Assembly (NCBI RefSeq): GCF_016908645.1
Contig: NZ_JAFBEH010000009.1
Coordinates: forward strand, 1 to 57,893
Direction of reading: 5' to 3'
Origin: Streptococcus loxodontisalivarius
GTDB lineage: Bacteria; Bacillota; Bacilli; Lactobacillales; Streptococcaceae
DNA length: 57,893 nt
Each line of letters starts with the position of its first letter. Position 1 is the stretch's first letter. Both the position numbers and the translations under genes were made by a program. The notes below the pieces were generated by a model. That model worked only from the letters and a program-made list of their open reading frames with translations. It had not been told where the DNA came from and searched no databases. Below are positions 27,784 to 38,820 of this stretch, piece after piece.

Positions 27784-28533
27784 TTATAGTTGTGAATGGA
27801 GGATGTTGAGGAGAATTTCGACAAACATCATAGGAATTGATTGAAGGTCAACGATTGATTGGTTATCTTCCAAGGCACCAGGTAATAGAATAGTATTTGA
27901 GAAGAATTTTCCTGATTTAGCTGTCGGACTTAGGGTAACTAAATAGGACTCGTTGGGCATATTATTTTCAATTTCGCTAAGGCTACTTCTAAAATTCTCG
28001 AGATTACCTGAGATTGAAAACATAATTAGTAAATCATCCTCATTAATAATATTTGTCAGATGAGCTCCACTGTTAAGATCGCAAGCCAAATGACTAGGAA
28101 TTCCTAAATTTTGCAATCCAAAATACAATTGTCTAGCAGGCAAAGACGAGGCGTGAATACCAAAGAGATGGATTCTACTTGATTCTTTGAGTGATAAAAT
28201 GAGTTTTTGAATCTTATCACGTTCTAAGGTATTGAGACGATTGACAATTGTTGAGAAATTACTCGTCATTTTACTTACAATATCCTGATTATCAAGAACT
28301 GGAGAATTATGCAGATGTGAGATGACATCAAACCGAAAGTCCTTGTAACCTTTATAACCAAGAGTTTGACAAAATCTTAGGACAGCAGAAGTAGAAGTGT
28401 GACTTTCATTAGCAACCTTAGTGATGGTATAGGTTTCCACTTTGCTGAGGTTCTCCGTTAAAAAATGATAGACTTTTTTCTCTGAATTTGAGAATTGTTT
28501 TTCACTGTGCATCATTCGTTCTAGAATATTCAT
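27784..28533 (-). CDS. MurR/RpiR family transcriptional regulator
   Basis: 249 aa. N-terminal RpiR helix-turn-helix (about 1-75: SEKKVYHFLTENLSKVETYTITKVA, TSTSAVLRFCQTLGYKGYKDF) and C-terminal SIS sugar-phosphate domain (about 105-235: IHLFGIHASSLPARQLYFGL, DLLIMFSISGN). AGGAG precedes the start. It is divergent from the beta-glucoside operon and is the obvious candidate regulator, sensing a phosphorylated sugar. Confidence 0.92.
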   Translation of the reverse strand: MNILERMMHSEKQFSNSEKKVYHFLTENLSKVETYTITKVANESHTSTSAVLRFCQTLGYKGYKDFRFDVISHLHNSPVLDNQDIVSKMTSNFSTIVNRLNTLERDKIQKLILSLKESSRIHLFGIHASSLPARQLYFGLQNLGIPSHLACDLNSGAHLTNIINEDDLLIMFSISGNLENFRSSLSEIENNMPNESYLVTLSPTAKSGKFFSNTILLPGALEDNQSIVDLQSIPMMFVEILLNILHSQL

Positions 28534-28609
28534 ATTGATCTCCTAATACTATGATTTATACAGTTATTTTATAAAGAATTGATAATTTTGTCAAAAGTTA
28601 ATAAAAATA

Positions 28610-28638
28610 TTGACAACGTTTTCAAAAAGGACTAAAAT
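28610..28638 (+). promoter_or_regulatory. Beta-glucoside operon promoter with overlapping cre
   Basis: TTGACA (28610-28615), 17 bp, TAAAAT (28633-28638): near-consensus. TTGACAACGTTTTCA (28610-28624) matches the CcpA cre consensus with one mismatch and covers the -35, which fits catabolite repression. ccpA itself lies in this window. Confidence 0.8.
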
Positions 28639-28693
28639 AGCACTGTAAAAACTTACAAAATGTGTTGGTAAAATTATCAAAAGGAGAAAGTCT

Positions 28694-30541
28694 ATGGATT
28701 ATAAAAAACTATCAAATGATATTATTTCCAATATCGGTGGTGTAGAAAACGTAAATATATTATCTCACTGTATGACTAGATTACGTTTTAATTTGAAAGA
28801 TGTCTCTAAAGCTAATAAAGAAGCACTTGAAAATTTGGAAGGAGTAATAGGAGTTGTCTATGCTGGTGGACAATATATGGTTATTTTGGGACCGCATCTT
28901 GTCCAAACTTATGATCAAATTCTTAAAGATTTTCCAATTGAAGATGGAGGATCTATTGATGAGAATCTTGATGGTGATGTGGGATCTAAAGAAAAGCTAA
29001 CATGGAAGAATGCTTTTGCCAAGCTAATTGGATTTGTATCAGCTTCTGTAACGCCGATGGTTCCAGGCTTGATTGCTGGGGGTATGCTGAAAGTTGCTCT
29101 TATTTTGATTACGACCTTCATCTCAAAAGACTGGGCGACATCATCATCTTATCTATTACTTTCTTCAATCGGAGATGCACCATTCTATTTTATGCCGATT
29201 TGGGTGGCCTATGGCGCTTCAAGAAAGCTTGGAGGAACACCAATTTATTCAATGGCAGCAGCCGCAGCTCTTTTGCATGCAAACTATACAACACTTGTTG
29301 CATCCGGTAATCCTTTTGATTTGTTCAATATTACTGTCAATCCGATTTCATATGGAACCTCATTGTTACCAGCCCTTTTGATTTCAGTTGTAGCTTATTA
29401 TAGCGAGAAATATCTCAATAGGATAATTCCTAATATTTTCAAAGCTATCTTTGTAGGTATGGGAACAATTTTCATTGCTGGTAGTTTAGGTTATCTCATT
29501 CTTGGTCCTCTAGGTAATTATATTGGACAAGTTGTAGCTTCAATCTTTATGTTCCTAGATAGTACCGTAGGTCCATTAGCTGTTGGTTTACTTGCTGCAG
29601 CCCTTCCTTGGATGGTAATGACAGGTATGCACCAAGCTATTACACCATTTATGCCTCAACTCCTTGTTGATCCTGGTTATGACTCATTACTTCGCCCAGC
29701 CTTTTTAATGCACAATATGGCAGAAGGCGGTGCAGTTCTAGGTGTTAGTGCCCGTACCAAAGACAAATTAAAACGTAGCGAATACCTTTCTATTGCTGTA
29801 GGTGCCCTAGTAGCAGGGGTTTCTGAACCAGCTATTTATGGTGTCAACCTTAAATAAAAACGTCCAATGTGGGCTGTTATGGCAGGTGGTTTTGCAGGTG
29901 GTGTTGTAGCAGGACTTTTGGGGGCGAGAGCTTTTGTAATGGGGTATTCAAATCCACTTGCACTTCCAATCTTTGGAAAAACAGCTATGGCGGCAGCAGT
30001 TGGTATTCTTGTTACGATTGTCGTTTCCGCAATTGTTGCCTATGTTTTGGGAATTGAAGAAAGCAATCAAGAAGTAACTGAGCCTGTTCAAATAACTGTC
30101 GCTGATGATGTGATTGTTGCTGTTGCGGATGCTAATCTTGTTCCATTGGAGAAGGTAGATGATCCTGTCTTCTCTCAAAAACTAATGGGTGACGGTGTTG
30201 CCTTTGACTTGGAAAGCGACTTTATTACAGCACCATCAAACGGTGAATTGACAACTGTCTTTCCAACTGGACATGCTTTTGGCATTACTCGAAAAGATGG
30301 TGTGGAAATGTTGGTACATATCGGTATCAATACCGTAGAACTTAATGGTCAGGGATTTGATGTGCTCTGCAAGTCAGGAGAAACTGTACGTGCAGGACAA
30401 CCAATTATCAGAATCAATCGTGAAGAGATTCATCAAAAAGGTTATGACACAACCACAATGCTTATCATCACAAATCCAAATGATAAAACAATTGAACTTA
30501 AGACAAGTGGTAGCGTTAAACAAGGACAAGAATTGAATTAG
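28694..30541 (+). pseudogene. Beta-glucoside PTS EIIBCA, interrupted by an in-frame stop
   Basis: One reading frame of 616 codons broken by TAA at 29855-29857. Part 1 (28694-29857, 387 aa) holds EIIB (1-90; phospho-Cys C26 in LSHCMTRLRF) and most of EIIC. After the stop the frame continues without shift: AAA CGT CCA ATG (29867) and 224 aa with the last EIIC helices and EIIA (EMLVHIGINTVELNGQGF, active His; 29867-30541). GVNLK-stop-KRPMWAVMAGG would join smoothly with one sense codon, so a point mutation is the simplest cause. The second part has no ribosome site. Transport of beta-glucosides by this protein should be lost unless the stop is read through. The downstream hydrolase gene is intact. 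Confidence 0.88.
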
Positions 30542-32020
<1,479 letters not shown>

Positions 32021-32021
32021 A

Positions 32022-32048
32022 AAAAAGAGCTTTGAAAAAAGCTCTTTT
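32022..32048. terminator. Bidirectional terminator
   Basis: AAAAAAGAGCTTT-GAAA-AAAGCTCTTTT between convergent genes (GH1 on +, gloA on -). Confidence 0.9.
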
Positions 32049-32053
32049 GATTT

Positions 32054-32449
32054 TTATTCCTCACCCAAAAATTGTTTCAAGCGAATAACTTCGATTTTAT
32101 AGCCATCTGGGTCAGTAATGAAGTAGTACATTGGTGCACGACCTGGTAGTCCCATTAGTTTGGTAACAGTGTAACCAGCTTCCTCGTGTGCTTGGTGGCT
32201 AGCTTCAAGGTCTTCAACGCCAACTGCAATGTGAGCGTAGCCATTTCCCAAATCATAGGCTTCGTGATCGTAGTTATAGGTCAGCTCAAGCTCGTAGCTA
32301 GGGTCTTCCTCAAAGGCGAGGTAGACCAAAGTGAACTTGGCTTCTGGAAAATCGCTGCGGCGAACTTCCTTAAAGCCTAGGGCTTCTTGATAGAACTGAA
32401 TTGATTTTTCAAGATTTTGAACGCGAACGCATGTGTGTAAAAATTTCAT
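32054..32449 (-). CDS. gloA: Lactoylglutathione lyase (glyoxalase I)
   Basis: 131 aa, VOC-fold metalloenzyme for methylglyoxal detoxification. MKFLHTCVRVQNLEKSIQFY start, metal ligands H5, E in ELELTYNYD, H in YAHIAVGVED and E in GYKIEVIRL; RAPMYYFITDPDG typical of GloA. AAGGAG upstream. It follows the nitroreductase gene by about 9 nt on the same strand. Confidence 0.93.
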   Translation of the reverse strand: MKFLHTCVRVQNLEKSIQFYQEALGFKEVRRSDFPEAKFTLVYLAFEEDPSYELELTYNYDHEAYDLGNGYAHIAVGVEDLEASHQAHEEAGYTVTKLMGLPGRAPMYYFITDPDGYKIEVIRLKQFLGEE

Positions 32450-32458
32450 GATAACTCC

Positions 32459-33133
32459 TTAATCTAGCCAAGTAATCACTTCTTGGCGTGGTTTACGACT
32501 ACGTGGGTGTTTAGGATCTTTGAGACGATAGCCAAAGGAAATCATGCTGGCGATTCCTTCTTTGTCACTATCGATAATACCAGCGTCAGCTAGAATGTCA
32601 TTAACAGCATCGTAGGTGAATCCTTCAATAGGACAGCTGTCAATCCCAATCATAGCAGCAGTGGTCATCATATTCCCCATAGCGATGTAGGTTTGTTTGG
32701 CAGTCCAATCAAAGAGTGCGCGTGGGTCGTCAGCGACCTTCTGATCTCTTTCTTGGAAGTCCTTATAAAGACCCAAACGGGCAGGAACATCTTCGTCAGT
32801 AATGCCACGACGAAGCAGACTATCCTTGATAATTTGACTATCATAGCGAGCATTTTTAGCAGCAAGCAGAAGGACAAAGTGACTAGCAGTGTCGAGCTGT
32901 GGACCTGCACCCCATGCGACTGGTTTTAGAGAATCGCGGAGCTCCTCAATATGCTTACGGTCAAGAACGACAAAGCGCCAGCCTTCTAGACCAACAGAAG
33001 AAGGGCTGAGCCAAGCAGTATCAAGGATAAATTCCATATCCTCTTTGGAAATCGTCTCCTCATTGTAGACTCGAACAGCCACACGACGGTCGTAAGCTGT
33101 ACGAATCGCTTCTTTTGAAATTGATTGTGTCAT
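32459..33133 (-). CDS. NAD(P)H nitroreductase family protein
   Basis: 224-aa flavin-dependent oxidoreductase. Nitroreductase fold signs: RRVAVRVYNEETIS near the N-terminus (FMN phosphate contact), SPSSVGLEGWRFVVL, MGNMMTTAAMIGIDSCPIEGF and the terminal FGYRLKDP. Start at 33133 preceded by AGGAGG; a longer in-frame ATG at 33172 has no site. Forms a two-gene operon with gloA, consistent with electrophile/redox stress. Confidence 0.9.
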   Translation of the reverse strand: MTQSISKEAIRTAYDRRVAVRVYNEETISKEDMEFILDTAWLSPSSVGLEGWRFVVLDRKHIEELRDSLKPVAWGAGPQLDTASHFVLLLAAKNARYDSQIIKDSLLRRGITDEDVPARLGLYKDFQERDQKVADDPRALFDWTAKQTYIAMGNMMTTAAMIGIDSCPIEGFTYDAVNDILADAGIIDSDKEGIASMISFGYRLKDPKHPRSRKPRQEVITWLD

Positions 33134-33230
33134 GAAAACCTCCTTAGAAGTTATTCTATCATTTTCCGGCATGAAAAGTCTATTTATAAAATAAGTTTAA
33201 TTTGTTAAAATAAGTACGGAGGAGCATTTA

Positions 33231-34088
33231 ATGAAAATGAAAAAGAAGTTGATAAGAAAGAAGAAATCGGATAGTTTTGATTCCATTTCACAGGATATGG
33301 AAGAAAGTTTTATCAATCAAGAAGTTGAAGCTAGAACAAATTCTTTGCGATTGAGAATGAAGGGAGTGATTTTTCTAGTAGTGTTGACTCTTTTAGGTAC
33401 TTTTTATTACATGAGTAGTAATTCGAAGTCATCACAGTCGCAAACAACACAATCTCAGCAGCCATCACAATCACAGACAACACAGTCACATTACTCGCAG
33501 GAAGAATTAACTGCTTATATTGAAGAGCTTACCAAGGAACATACTTATACAAATCATCATTGGACACTTGATGAATACGCTAGTTTAACGATAGATGAAT
33601 CTGGAGAAGATGGTATTAGTTTGGAAAACTTTATTAAAAAATATGGTTCACCATATGGAGGTCAACCGTTGGAAGATTTTGCTAATACGAATAGAATTGT
33701 TCTAGATTATGTAACTGATAATATTTATGATTATGGAAGTTTTTCTTTTAAATATGTTAACGGAAAATTTCGTTTATACGATAAAATGCTCACAGTTAAA
33801 AATTATAGTAGTGAGCTTGTTACGGTAGCGAGTCGTGAAAATTATAAAAATCAGTGGACGAAGGAAAAGTATGACACGTTGGAGGATGGGACATCACTTT
33901 CTGAGATCTATCAATTATTTGGAAAACCTTCAAATGTGCAACTATTAGCTACGGGGGACTATATTTATATTATATTGACTTATGGAAAAACTTTTGATGA
34001 TGAGGAAAATAAAGTAGAGTTACAGATGACCTATTCTGAAAAGGAGACAAGTCTAATGCGCAAGCAAGAAACAGGTGCAATGTGGTAA
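33231..34088 (+). CDS. Membrane-anchored protein with BLIP/DUF3862-like repeats
   Basis: 285 aa. Basic cytosolic N-terminus (1-44), one membrane helix (about 45-62), Ser/Gln/Thr linker, then two similar extracellular segments: WTLDEYASLTI...GISLENFIKKYGSP and WTKEKYDTLED..TSLSEIYQLFGKPS. This W-x-E-x-Y-x-x-L...[ST]L-x-x-[IF]-x-x-x-[FY]G-x-P pattern matches the DUF3862/BLIP-like fold. Function unknown. GGAGGAG ribosome site. A single-gene unit. Confidence 0.75.
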   Translation: MKMKKKLIRKKKSDSFDSISQDMEESFINQEVEARTNSLRLRMKGVIFLVVLTLLGTFYYMSSNSKSSQSQTTQSQQPSQSQTTQSHYSQEELTAYIEELTKEHTYTNHHWTLDEYASLTIDESGEDGISLENFIKKYGSPYGGQPLEDFANTNRIVLDYVTDNIYDYGSFSFKYVNGKFRLYDKMLTVKNYSSELVTVASRENYKNQWTKEKYDTLEDGTSLSEIYQLFGKPSNVQLLATGDYIYIILTYGKTFDDEENKVELQMTYSEKETSLMRKQETGAMW

Positions 34089-34191
34089 TTTCATTAAATC
34101 TTAAGGTAACTGCAAACCTCAGTTTCTTTTTTGAATGTGGAGATTATATTTTCCATAGTAAGGAGTAGAATGGATGAAAAGGAGACAAGAA

Positions 34192-35085
34192 ATGATTTTA
34201 GCGCTCGATTTTGGTGGTACACAGGTGAAGTCTGCATTGGTTTCAGAAGAGTTTGATTTGGTGCAAGTTTTTGAAGCTCTGCCTTCTCCCAAGAACATGG
34301 AAAGCTGTCTAAGTTTGATTGACCAGATTGTGACACCTCATCTAGGAAAGATTTCAGGTCTCGCTTTCTCATTTCCAGGGACAGTAGATGATGAAAATGG
34401 CATTCTCTACAAGGGAGGTCTCCTGAATTTCTTAGATGGCTTTGCCTATCGTGCTTTTGTGACTGAGCAGTATGGGCTTCCAGCTTCTGCCATTAACGAT
34501 GGCAAGGCGGCGGCGCTTGCCGAGTATGCGACTGGACAGCTAAAAGGCTGTCAAAACGGCCTTGCCATGGTCCTGGGATCAGGTCTTGGCGGTGGCATTA
34601 TTCTGAATGGTCAGATTTATCAAGGATCTAACTTTCAAGCGGGCGAGCTGACTTTTATGGTTCCTCCCAAAAATGCTGAGCTGGAGGAGTTTGAGTTTGC
34701 AGGTAACCATGTCTCAGCTGTCAGTATGATCCGACGTTGTTCAGCAGTGCTGGAACTTGAAGATGAAACGGACGGCAGACAAGTCTTTGACTATATCAAT
34801 AAAAGAGACTCTCGCGTCTATCCAATTTTTGAACAATACTGTCGCTATTTAGCAATCTATATCAATAACGTTCAGGCGATTTTAGACCTAGGTAAGGTAG
34901 TTCTTGGTGGAGGAATTTCTAGTCAACCAATCCTACTTGAAGAACTAGAAAGACAAATTACCAAACTGGAAGCAGAGCAGCCACTCTTTTTCAAAGTTGT
35001 CAACCGACCAGCAATCGCCATCTGCCAACACAAAAATGGCGCCAATCTTATCGGTGCAGCCTATCAATTGAAGAATGGTAAATAG
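34192..35085 (+). CDS. ROK family protein (glucokinase-like sugar kinase)
   Basis: 297 aa. ATP phosphate motif MILALDFGGTQVKSAL at the N-terminus, AINDGKAAALAEY (catalytic Asp in NDG), GSGLGGGIILNGQ. The usual ROK zinc-finger CXCGXXGC is not evident, as in other short streptococcal ROK proteins. Start ATG 34192 after AAAGGAG; ATG 34174 in frame also has an AAGGAG upstream and cannot be excluded. Substrate unknown. Confidence 0.85.
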   Translation: MILALDFGGTQVKSALVSEEFDLVQVFEALPSPKNMESCLSLIDQIVTPHLGKISGLAFSFPGTVDDENGILYKGGLLNFLDGFAYRAFVTEQYGLPASAINDGKAAALAEYATGQLKGCQNGLAMVLGSGLGGGIILNGQIYQGSNFQAGELTFMVPPKNAELEEFEFAGNHVSAVSMIRRCSAVLELEDETDGRQVFDYINKRDSRVYPIFEQYCRYLAIYINNVQAILDLGKVVLGGGISSQPILLEELERQITKLEAEQPLFFKVVNRPAIAICQHKNGANLIGAAYQLKNGK

Positions 35086-35100
35086 ATTACGAGGACTAGT

Positions 35101-35781
35101 ATGAAAAAGCTATTTCAAGCAAGCTTTGAAGAGAGTTTAAATTTAAGAGATGATACCGTATCAAATGGTTTTATCGAAAGAAATTTAGCAGAGACAGAGG
35201 AAAAAGAAAAATATAGAGGTACTTTAAAGTCATATATCTGGCTTACTCTACTGACAATCTTTTTTACATTCGGACCTAATTGGATTTTTTACAAGGCTAG
35301 TTATTATATCTATAGTCATTTCGATAGTTCATTTTTAAAGCAAAGTACATATAACTTTCTACCCTATTGGATATTTTTGCTTTTGGGGTGTACTTGGTTA
35401 TTTCTAATCATCATGGGAAAAAGATTTAGTCAAAAATTTATTTTGATCTATAGAGGTCAATTTCATTTATTTGTGACATATTTTTTATGGTTATTAATAG
35501 AATGGAACTTATTTTGTTTAACAGGTTTTTCAGCAAGCTTAGGACTATTTGGAACTCTTTCTTTTTTAGCGATAAATTTTTATTTTATCTATATTATTTT
35601 TAGAAATAGAATTCGAAATCTTTTGAATTTAATGTTTATAAAAGATGAAAGGTATAAGTCAGACTCATCTGATAAAGGACAAAGAGTGATGCTAATTATA
35701 GGAATAATTTTTATTTTGTGGTTAGTCGGTAAATGTAAAGAAGCATTTATATCATTCGAATGTCACTACATCTTTATTTGA
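35101..35781 (+). CDS. Hypothetical polytopic membrane protein, probably C-terminally frameshifted
   Basis: 226 aa with five hydrophobic segments (about 42-68, 82-103, 119-140, 144-170, 198-216) after an acidic N-terminus. No family recognised. It ends with FISFECHYIFI, while another frame opens at 35726 and gives SNVTTSLFDYVIKLLLKYGTP, continuing to 36097. A one-base insertion around 35745-35765 would explain both. GAGGACTAG gives a weak ribosome site. Confidence 0.6.
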   Translation: MKKLFQASFEESLNLRDDTVSNGFIERNLAETEEKEKYRGTLKSYIWLTLLTIFFTFGPNWIFYKASYYIYSHFDSSFLKQSTYNFLPYWIFLLLGCTWLFLIIMGKRFSQKFILIYRGQFHLFVTYFLWLLIEWNLFCLTGFSASLGLFGTLSFLAINFYFIYIIFRNRIRNLLNLMFIKDERYKSDSSDKGQRVMLIIGIIFILWLVGKCKEAFISFECHYIFI

Positions 35782-35800
35782 TTATGTCATTAAATTATTA

Positions 35801-36097
35801 TTGAAATACGGAACACCTATCCTAGGGATTGTAGTCCATTTTAAGTTTTTTAGAGGAGGATATTTATCAGATGTATCCACATCAATAAACGGAATTGGTA
35901 TTACGTTAATGTGGGCGTTATTAAATATTTTAGTAGCAGCATTTATTATCTTTATGGAATTTCCTAGTTACTTAAACGCCTACTATAAGTGGAAATACTC
36001 TGAAGAGTACCGAGAGTGGGAAGGAAAATCACTTGAAGAATGGTATGGTAAGCAGTATCTTAAGAAACACCAAGAATTATTGAAAAGAGAAGGATAG
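35801..36097 (+). pseudogene. C-terminal remainder of the preceding membrane protein
   Basis: About 98 aa from TTG 35801 (the open frame extends back to 35726), with two hydrophobic segments and a charged Tyr/Glu/Lys-rich end (SEEYREWEGKSLEEWYGKQY). No ribosome site or proper start, and it is offset by one base from the upstream frame. Best read as the detached tail of one gene; a separate small gene is the alternative. Confidence 0.55.
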
Positions 36098-36116
36098 TAA
36101 TCAATCTGACGAAAAG

Positions 36117-36155
36117 CCAGTAAAAAAGTTTGGAAAAGAGTTTTCCAAACTTTTT
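36117..36155. terminator. Bidirectional terminator
   Basis: AAAAAAGTTTGGAAAA-GAG-TTTTCCAAACTTTTTT, perfect arms, between convergent units. Confidence 0.92.
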
Positions 36156-36313
36156 TACTTATTTAGGTAGTCTAAGAGGGCAGAGCTAAACATTGGAAAG
36201 CGGAAGCTCTGACAGTTTGGACAGAAAGGGACAAGACCTTCGCCTTCTAGTTCCTTTTCTACCAGTTCCTGCCCACAGTCGCCACAGAATCGATCTCTTT
36301 TTAATGATGTCAT
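36155..36313 (-). pseudogene. Short zinc-ribbon protein, likely truncated Nudix N-terminus
   Basis: 52 aa, 12 nt downstream of pepQ on the same strand. Two CxxC pairs (FCGDCGQ and FCPNCQS) form a zinc ribbon. The text RFCGDCGQELVEKELEGEG...FCPNCQSFRFPMF is the usual N-terminus of a streptococcal zinc-ribbon Nudix hydrolase, but the chain then ends in SSALLDYLNK with no Nudix box. I read it as a remnant; a functional stand-alone zinc ribbon is possible. The stop lies in the terminator hairpin. Confidence 0.6.
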
Positions 36314-36325
36314 CAGCTCAGCCCA

Positions 36326-37414
36326 TTAATCCAATGAGAAATATTGAAGTTCTTTTGGAGTTTGGGTAAAGACTTCAAAGCCAGACTTAGTCACATAACC
36401 GCAGTCTTCGATACGGACACCGACCTTGCCGGGAATATAAATACCAGGCTCGACTGAGAAGCACATGCCTTCTTGGATGACAAGGTCATTGCCCTCCATG
36501 ATAGAAGGAAATTCGTGAACATCCATACCAAGACCGTGTCCCAGACGGTGGTTGAAATACTCACCGTAGCCAGCTTTTTCGATAACTTGACGAGCAGCTG
36601 CATCGACTTGGCTGGCAGTGACTCCAGGTTTGATAAAGTCTTGAGCAGTTAATTGTGCTTCAAGGCAGAGCTGGTAAATGTCTTTTTGGAATTGTGTCGG
36701 TTGACCGACAGCAACCGTACGAGTCATGTCGCTGGTGTAGCCGTCGTAGACAACACCGAGGTCAAAAAGTAGCAGAGCATTGTCCTCAATAGGATTTGTT
36801 CCGGGAATACCGTGCGGATTGGCAGCGTTATTCCCAGTTAGGACCATGGTGTCAAAGGACATCTGATTAATTCCCTGTTTTTTGAGTTCAAACTCAATCT
36901 GAGCAATAATGTCAGTCTCGGTATTGCCTTTTTTGATATTGTCAAAGCCGATTTGAACAGCGACATCAGCCCATTTTCCAGCAATTAGCATCTTCTCGAT
37001 TTCGTCTTGAGACTTGATAACACGCATGGTTTCGATAAGAGGTGTTAGATTGTCAAAGCGACCTGAAAAAACAGTTTGTAGTCCTTGGAATTTTGTAACA
37101 TTGAGGTTGTTAAATTCAGCAAAAACGACTGGACTATCGAGTGAAGGTAGGACACTAGTGATTTTTTGCCAAGGATTTTCAGAATCCACGTAGCCAAAGA
37201 CAGGGAAATCAAGCTGTGCTTGGGCGCGTGCGACCTCCAAGGCAGGAACAAAGAGAATGGGTTCAGCATCCTGATAGACGAAGAGAAACATCTGACGTTC
37301 ATGTGGATCACAGTAGAAACCTGTCAGGTAGTTGACGGTTACGGGATCAGATAGGATAGCGATGTTTGAGCCTTTTTCAGATAAAAAGTGACGAATATGG
37401 GCGAGTTTAGTCAT
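36326..37414 (-). CDS. pepQ: Xaa-Pro dipeptidase PepQ
   Basis: 362-aa M24 metallopeptidase releasing Pro-containing dipeptides. N-terminal creatinase-like domain (1-125) and pita-bread domain with metal ligands in LLFDLGVVYDGYTSDMTRT (two Asp), HRLGHGLGMDVHE (His), and Glu in FSVEPGIY and VRIEDCGYV. AAAGGAA ribosome site. Divergent from ccpA, a conserved arrangement in streptococci and lactococci. Confidence 0.95.
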   Translation of the reverse strand: MTKLAHIRHFLSEKGSNIAILSDPVTVNYLTGFYCDPHERQMFLFVYQDAEPILFVPALEVARAQAQLDFPVFGYVDSENPWQKITSVLPSLDSPVVFAEFNNLNVTKFQGLQTVFSGRFDNLTPLIETMRVIKSQDEIEKMLIAGKWADVAVQIGFDNIKKGNTETDIIAQIEFELKKQGINQMSFDTMVLTGNNAANPHGIPGTNPIEDNALLLFDLGVVYDGYTSDMTRTVAVGQPTQFQKDIYQLCLEAQLTAQDFIKPGVTASQVDAAARQVIEKAGYGEYFNHRLGHGLGMDVHEFPSIMEGNDLVIQEGMCFSVEPGIYIPGKVGVRIEDCGYVTKSGFEVFTQTPKELQYFSLD

Positions 37415-37720
37415 GAAGTAATTCCTTTCCTACATCTATTACCTCTATTTTTTCAAAAAATAATCTAAATTGCAAGAAGAAATAGATTGGATAGGAAGTG
37501 ATTTATTGTTTTCTTTCGTTTTTCTGAAAAAATGTAAGCATTTTGAAAATCCGACTGTTGCTAAAATACTTATCGGTCTTGTAAGAGATTTTTTTATCAG
37601 ATAGGAATATTCATAGAAGGTCCTTGAGATTTTGGTCGGAAATTCTGTAAAAACTACTTTAAAATAGCAGATTATTATCAGAAATCCCTTTCATTTTTTC
37701 CTTTAAGCACAGCTATTTAC
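37415..37720. other. pepQ-ccpA intergenic region
   Basis: About 380 bp of AT-rich DNA between divergent genes. Apart from the ccpA promoter/cre at 37721-37749 I see no RNA gene or further clear promoter; the pepQ promoter must lie here but is not obvious. Confidence 0.5.
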
Positions 37721-37749
37721 TTGAAAGTGTTTTCACTTAATGGTAAAAT
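37721..37749 (+). promoter_or_regulatory. ccpA promoter with cre-like site
   Basis: TTGAAA (37721-37726), 17 bp, TAAAAT (37744-37749). TTGAAAGTGTTTTCA (37721-37735) differs from the cre consensus at one core position and covers the -35, suggesting autoregulation. Confidence 0.7.
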
Positions 37750-37792
37750 ATATTTGAAAGCGTAATTTACAAAAGAAAGGATGATAATAAGA

Positions 37793-38794
37793 ATGAATAC
37801 CGATGATACGATTACTATTTATGACGTTGCCCGTGAGGCTGGTGTGTCAATGGCTACCGTTAGCCGTGTCGTAAATGGCAATAAAAACGTCAAGGAAAAT
37901 ACTCGTAAAAAGGTTCTTGAAGTGATTGATCGACTTGACTATCGACCAAATGCCGTAGCTCGTGGTTTGGCAAGTAAGAAAACAACTACCGTCGGAGTGG
38001 TCATCCCAAATATTGCTAACAGCTATTTTTCAATTTTAGCTAAGGGTATCGATGATATCGCTGCTATGTACAAGTACAATATTGTTTTAGCTTCAAGTGA
38101 TGAGGATGACGATAAGGAAGTGGGAGTGGTTAACACCCTATTTGCTAAGCAGGTTGATGGTATTATCTTCATGGGTCACCACTTGACTGAAAAGATTCGT
38201 GCTGAGTTTTCGCGTTCACGCACACCAGTTGTTCTTGCAGGTACAGTTGACCTTGAGCACCAACTTCCAAGTGTCAATATTGACTATGCACAGGCTGTTT
38301 CTGATGTTATTGGCGAGCTGTCTCAAAGACATGAAAAAATCGCCTTTGTATCAGGTCCGCTAATCGATGATATCAATGGTAAGCTTCGCCTAAACGGCTT
38401 TAAGGATGGTCTAACAGCAAGTGGTTTGCCATTCAACGAAGGTTTGGTTTTTGAAGCTAATTACCGTTATCAAGACGGTTTTGACTTGGCAGAGCGTGTC
38501 CTTAATTCAGGAGCGACAGCAGCTTATGTAGCTGAGGATGAATTGGCAGCAGGTCTCTTGAATGGTCTCTTTGCAGCTGGTAAATCAGTACCAGAAGACT
38601 TTGAAATCATTACAAGTAACGATTCACCAATCACCAAGTACACACGTCCAAACCTCAGCTCAATTAGTCAACCAATCTATGACTTAGGAGCTGTCAGCAT
38701 GCGTATGTTGACAAAAATCATGAACAAAGAAGAACTAGAAGATAAGGAAATCATCCTTAATCACGGCATTACTAAACGTGATTCTAGTCGCTAG
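37793..38794 (+). CDS. ccpA: Catabolite control protein A
   Basis: 333-aa LacI-family global regulator of carbon catabolism; with HPr-Ser-P it binds cre sites such as that at 28610. N-terminal HTH (TIYDVAREAGVSMATVSRVVNGNKNV), hinge helix RPNAVARGLASKKTTTVGV, then the periplasmic-binding-like core. Start ATG 37793 (MNTDDTITIYDVA); the ATG at 37781 lies inside the ribosome site GAAAGGATG. Confidence 0.97.
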   Translation: MNTDDTITIYDVAREAGVSMATVSRVVNGNKNVKENTRKKVLEVIDRLDYRPNAVARGLASKKTTTVGVVIPNIANSYFSILAKGIDDIAAMYKYNIVLASSDEDDDKEVGVVNTLFAKQVDGIIFMGHHLTEKIRAEFSRSRTPVVLAGTVDLEHQLPSVNIDYAQAVSDVIGELSQRHEKIAFVSGPLIDDINGKLRLNGFKDGLTASGLPFNEGLVFEANYRYQDGFDLAERVLNSGATAAYVAEDELAAGLLNGLFAAGKSVPEDFEIITSNDSPITKYTRPNLSSISQPIYDLGAVSMRMLTKIMNKEELEDKEIILNHGITKRDSSR

Positions 38795-38820
38795 GGACAG
38801 GTTTAACCTTGTCCTAATTA

